Below, piece after piece: positions 62,601 to 64,000 of a stretch of DNA of 64,000 bases (its first letter is position 1; the number at the start of each line of letters is the position of its first letter). The stretch covers positions 2,557,751 to 2,621,750 of the forward strand of contig NW_019211459.1 of the NCBI RefSeq assembly GCF_002443255.2, given 5' to 3'. Both the position numbers and the translations under genes were made by a program. The stretch comes from Varroa destructor (taxonomy: Eukaryota; Arthropoda; Arachnida; Mesostigmata; Varroidae). A model generated the notes under the pieces. It did no database searches. It was not told where the DNA came from and saw nothing but the letters and a program-made list of their open reading frames with translations.

Positions 62601-63119
62601 CGATTCCTTTGAAACTTGCTTGTAGGTAGCTTATTCGACAATAGGCAGATTAGACTAATGTAGGGTTGTATTGAATATAAAGATTTTGTAACCCAATGAT
62701 TACAGAACCTATTCTTCGCATAGCAAGCGAGGCGCTAATAAATAAATGTATGTAGTGTTGTCATTGCGTACCTTGTTGATAATCCGCTCGTGAATAGCTC
62801 CTGCCAGTTGGTACACTTCTGTATAAGAATAACTACCGGTATCGTCTTGTACTGCAGGTCGCTCAAGAACCTTTGCTAGGTGAGATCCAAATACAGGCGT
62901 GTACTCCTTAGCAAACGCGTCTTCTGTAGGGGTTCTTGAACACTGGAATCGGACGATATTGGCACTTGAAAGACCAGACGCCCGTTTATCAAGAGTTGCT
63001 CCTTCACGAAGTAGCCCGTGGCTACATTGACCTTTAGTAGAGCGACCTGGGCCACTTGCCCAAGCTGATATTTGCAACCATTGCGCCCCACGGCCAACGA
63101 ATTGCCGCGCGGATTGCAT
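56513..63119 (-). CDS. ACSF3: ACSF3-like malonyl/acyl-CoA synthetase (11 coding exons)
   Basis: This is an ANL-superfamily acyl-CoA synthetase closest to ACSF3, the mitochondrial malonyl-CoA synthetase. Coding exons in order are 63119-62772, 62471-62240, 61860-61739, 60987-60798, 60560-60496, 60199-60039, 59624-59479, 59060-58944, 58500-58330, 57248-57076 and 56692-56513: 634 codons plus stop, with phases consistent throughout. The N-terminus is Arg-rich and nearly free of acidic residues, like a mitochondrial presequence. Catalytic motifs are intact: the P-loop YTSGTTGPPKG at about 246-256, LPLHHTHG at about 284-291, YGMTE at 402-406, WFITGD at 493-498, GRASTDIIKSGGYK at 518-531, and the adenylation lysine in GKINKKEL at 619. 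Human ACSF3 has 576 residues; the extra length is mainly in the N-terminal third. Substrate choice (malonate or another acid) is inferred from overall similarity only. Confidence 0.93.
57076..57248 (-). CDS. ACSF3: ACSF3 coding exon 10 (hinge and C-domain)
   Basis: This exon encodes GRASTDIIKSGGYKISALDV and VTVVGVPDEIWGERVAAIVV, the A8 hinge and C-terminal subdomain. It ends at AGC|GTGAGT in phase 0. Confidence 0.93.
58330..58500 (-). CDS. ACSF3: ACSF3 coding exon 9
   Basis: This exon encodes TSGDLLLRGPFVFNRYWNKK and ECGWFITGD, the A7 motif whose Asp binds the ribose, then a linker to the hinge. It ends in phase 1 at G|GTTAGT. Confidence 0.92.
58944..59060 (-). CDS. ACSF3: ACSF3 coding exon 8
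   Basis: This exon encodes GYVGFPTRGSEILIAE and then a divergent stretch ending IYEK, in the place of GSVGTPLPGVQVRIV in human ACSF3. It was found by frame and phase. The match is moderate, but the TGCAG acceptor and both phases fit. Confidence 0.8.
59479..59624 (-). CDS. ACSF3: ACSF3 coding exon 7 (YGMTE motif)
   Basis: This exon encodes LLISGSAALPEPIYRQIKEI and VLERYGMTEVGVPLS, the conserved A5 motif that contacts the adenine and the acyl-adenylate. It ends in phase 1 at G|GTTAGT. Confidence 0.93.
60039..60199 (-). CDS. ACSF3: ACSF3 coding exon 6
   Basis: This exon encodes IWQHLLLEV and SIFMGVPTMYVQLLSFFKNH, equivalent to the FMAVPTIYTKLMEYYDRH region. The acceptor TTTTCCAG is good. It ends in phase 2 at AG|GTCAGA. 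Confidence 0.9.
60496..60560 (-). CDS. ACSF3: ACSF3 coding exon 5
   Basis: This short exon encodes ILTPLYSGACIRMLRKFDPA, equivalent to the LLCPLWVGATCVMMPEFSP segment of human ACSF3. It begins after TTTAAG and ends at a GTACGT donor. Confidence 0.85.
60798..60987 (-). CDS. ACSF3: ACSF3 coding exon 4 (ATP-binding P-loop)
   Basis: This exon carries ALIMYTSGTTGPPKGVVHRH and LHALPLHHTHGIVS. The 3' end is set at TCC G|GTCCGG because only this one-base phase joins exon 5 to give HGIVSGILTPLYSG, the same length as the human segment. The donor is otherwise weak. Confidence 0.9.
61739..61860 (-). CDS. ACSF3: ACSF3 coding exon 3
   Basis: This exon encodes TKEFEPKLKELGSKTNTPVL and a variable acidic stretch ending NTPKW, the poorly conserved linker before the P-loop. 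Boundaries rest on frame and splice sites. Confidence 0.82.
62240..62471 (-). CDS. ACSF3: ACSF3 coding exon 2
   Basis: This exon encodes RVAYLCPGDVRYVATLWAIW and then GLCAVPLFHEHP, equivalent to the VSFLCANDASYVVAQWASW and VAVPLYRKHP segment of human ACSF3. It has no long ATG-started ORF. It is phase 0 in and phase 1 out (G|GTGAGT). Confidence 0.9.
62772..63119 (-). CDS. ACSF3: ACSF3 coding exon 1 (start codon)
   Basis: This is a 116-codon exon with a presequence-like N-terminus (MQSARQFVGRGAQWLQ), then the family N-domain (EYTPVFGSHLAKVLERPAVQ, YSYTEVYQLAGAIHERI). It ends in phase 0 at AAG|GTACGC. Confidence 0.88.
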
Positions 63120-64000
63120 GACTGGATGTAACTATTCAAGGCTGCAAAAAAAAAGATTCCTTTTTGTATATTTAAAGCCGTCATCATTTCCGTTATCTGA
63201 AATATGTCAATCTGTCGATTAGCGGCCGTGACGCGAATTTGATTCATCTGAACATAATTCACACAGAGTATTGGCCACGATACTAGTTAAAATTTTGCAT
63301 TTTCCCTGATGCAGACAAACCAAGATCTTGCATAATGAATCTGCATAGGTGTATGCATCGCTCTATGTAGTGATGACACTAAGGGCGGTTAATACGTAAA
63401 AGCGTGAGTAGATTATCTTTTCATTGGTTGACAAGTGGACATTTGTGGGAGAAACTAAGATCCACTCTGTAATTAGTACGATCGTTTCAAAGCAATTATT
63501 TCAGAATACAGATTGATGTTAGTTAGTAGGCCCATGGTTTTTTCATGCTACAGGCTGAGTAGCCGACAACCAACTGAAAGAAACATGGCATGTGATACTT
63601 TATGACGGATCTGCCACTTTGCAATGTAAGCCTTCTCATCGCGGGCTTCGGCAGGAACTAAAGGGCTTCCTTCTGGATGACCTTTACGTAGTAAGCACCC
63701 TAGTAAAATCTAACGACTCTGATGCGGGATGATTCAATTAATGTAGAGGCTGAGAGTTAACCCTCGAAATGAAAACCTTATGTAATATTCAGTTTTTAAG
63801 CGTCGCAGACAAAAAGCTGCAGGCTAAATATTTTGCTGCAGGCTATTGCTAAGTTTCAGAAAATATAGGCCACGAAAGCTTCTCACTGAATTTGTCTAAA
63901 ATAAGCTATAATAGTTGATACAACATTAAAGAATAACTTGCGTCGCAAGCCGACATTAAAGACCATTATGAAATAACCTTTAGTAAATGTTATATTAAAT
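63120..64000. other. Upstream of ACSF3
   Basis: The 5' flank of ACSF3, presumably holding its leader and promoter. It is AT-rich, with no recognised motif or gene. Confidence 0.5.

Overview
The window is eukaryotic nuclear DNA: AT-rich, intron-rich, full of (TA)n microsatellites and degenerate mobile-element debris. It carries three recognisable, apparently intact genes, all on the minus strand, plus transposon relics. The clathrin protein resembles arthropod orthologues, with phrases shared with insects and acarines. My best guess is an arthropod, perhaps a chelicerate or mite, but the sequence shows nothing decisive for that.

Layout. 1-2.6 kb: unidentified short ORFs on both strands around a 48-nt hairpin. 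2.6-6.9 kb: AT-rich, with a tRNA-like repeat and a second hairpin. 6.97-7.61 kb: a MITE-like element with terminal inverted repeats of roughly 120-145 bp. 8.69-21.13 kb: clathrin heavy chain in 9 coding exons (1700 codons), with its 5' end in a GC-rich, triplet-repeat-rich promoter and leader zone (21.1-22.4 kb). 22.4-29.8 kb: intergenic, AT-rich. 29.86-49.98 kb: a ZDHHC5/8-type palmitoyltransferase in 10 coding exons (564 codons) with a conserved C-terminal PDZ ligand. Its 9.4-kb first coding intron holds a frameshifted Helitron-type PIF1 helicase relic (46.3-47.5 kb, plus strand) and two minus-strand coding-like patches, one cysteine-rich. 50-56.5 kb: intergenic, with the GC-rich leader of the palmitoyltransferase and possible small plus-strand exons. 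56.5-63.1 kb: an ACSF3-like mitochondrial malonyl/acyl-CoA synthetase in 11 coding exons (634 codons).

Exon boundaries were placed by hand from protein-family conservation plus GT/AG sites. In all three genes the exon lengths and phases add up to one open frame from ATG to stop. The three genes are not functionally linked: one acts in vesicle coats, one in S-acylation at membranes, and one in mitochondrial fatty-acid or malonate activation. The only arguably novel material is the set of unidentified coding-like patches, especially the cysteine-rich one at 42.1-42.7 kb and the plus-strand ORF inside a clathrin intron. None is proven to be a gene.
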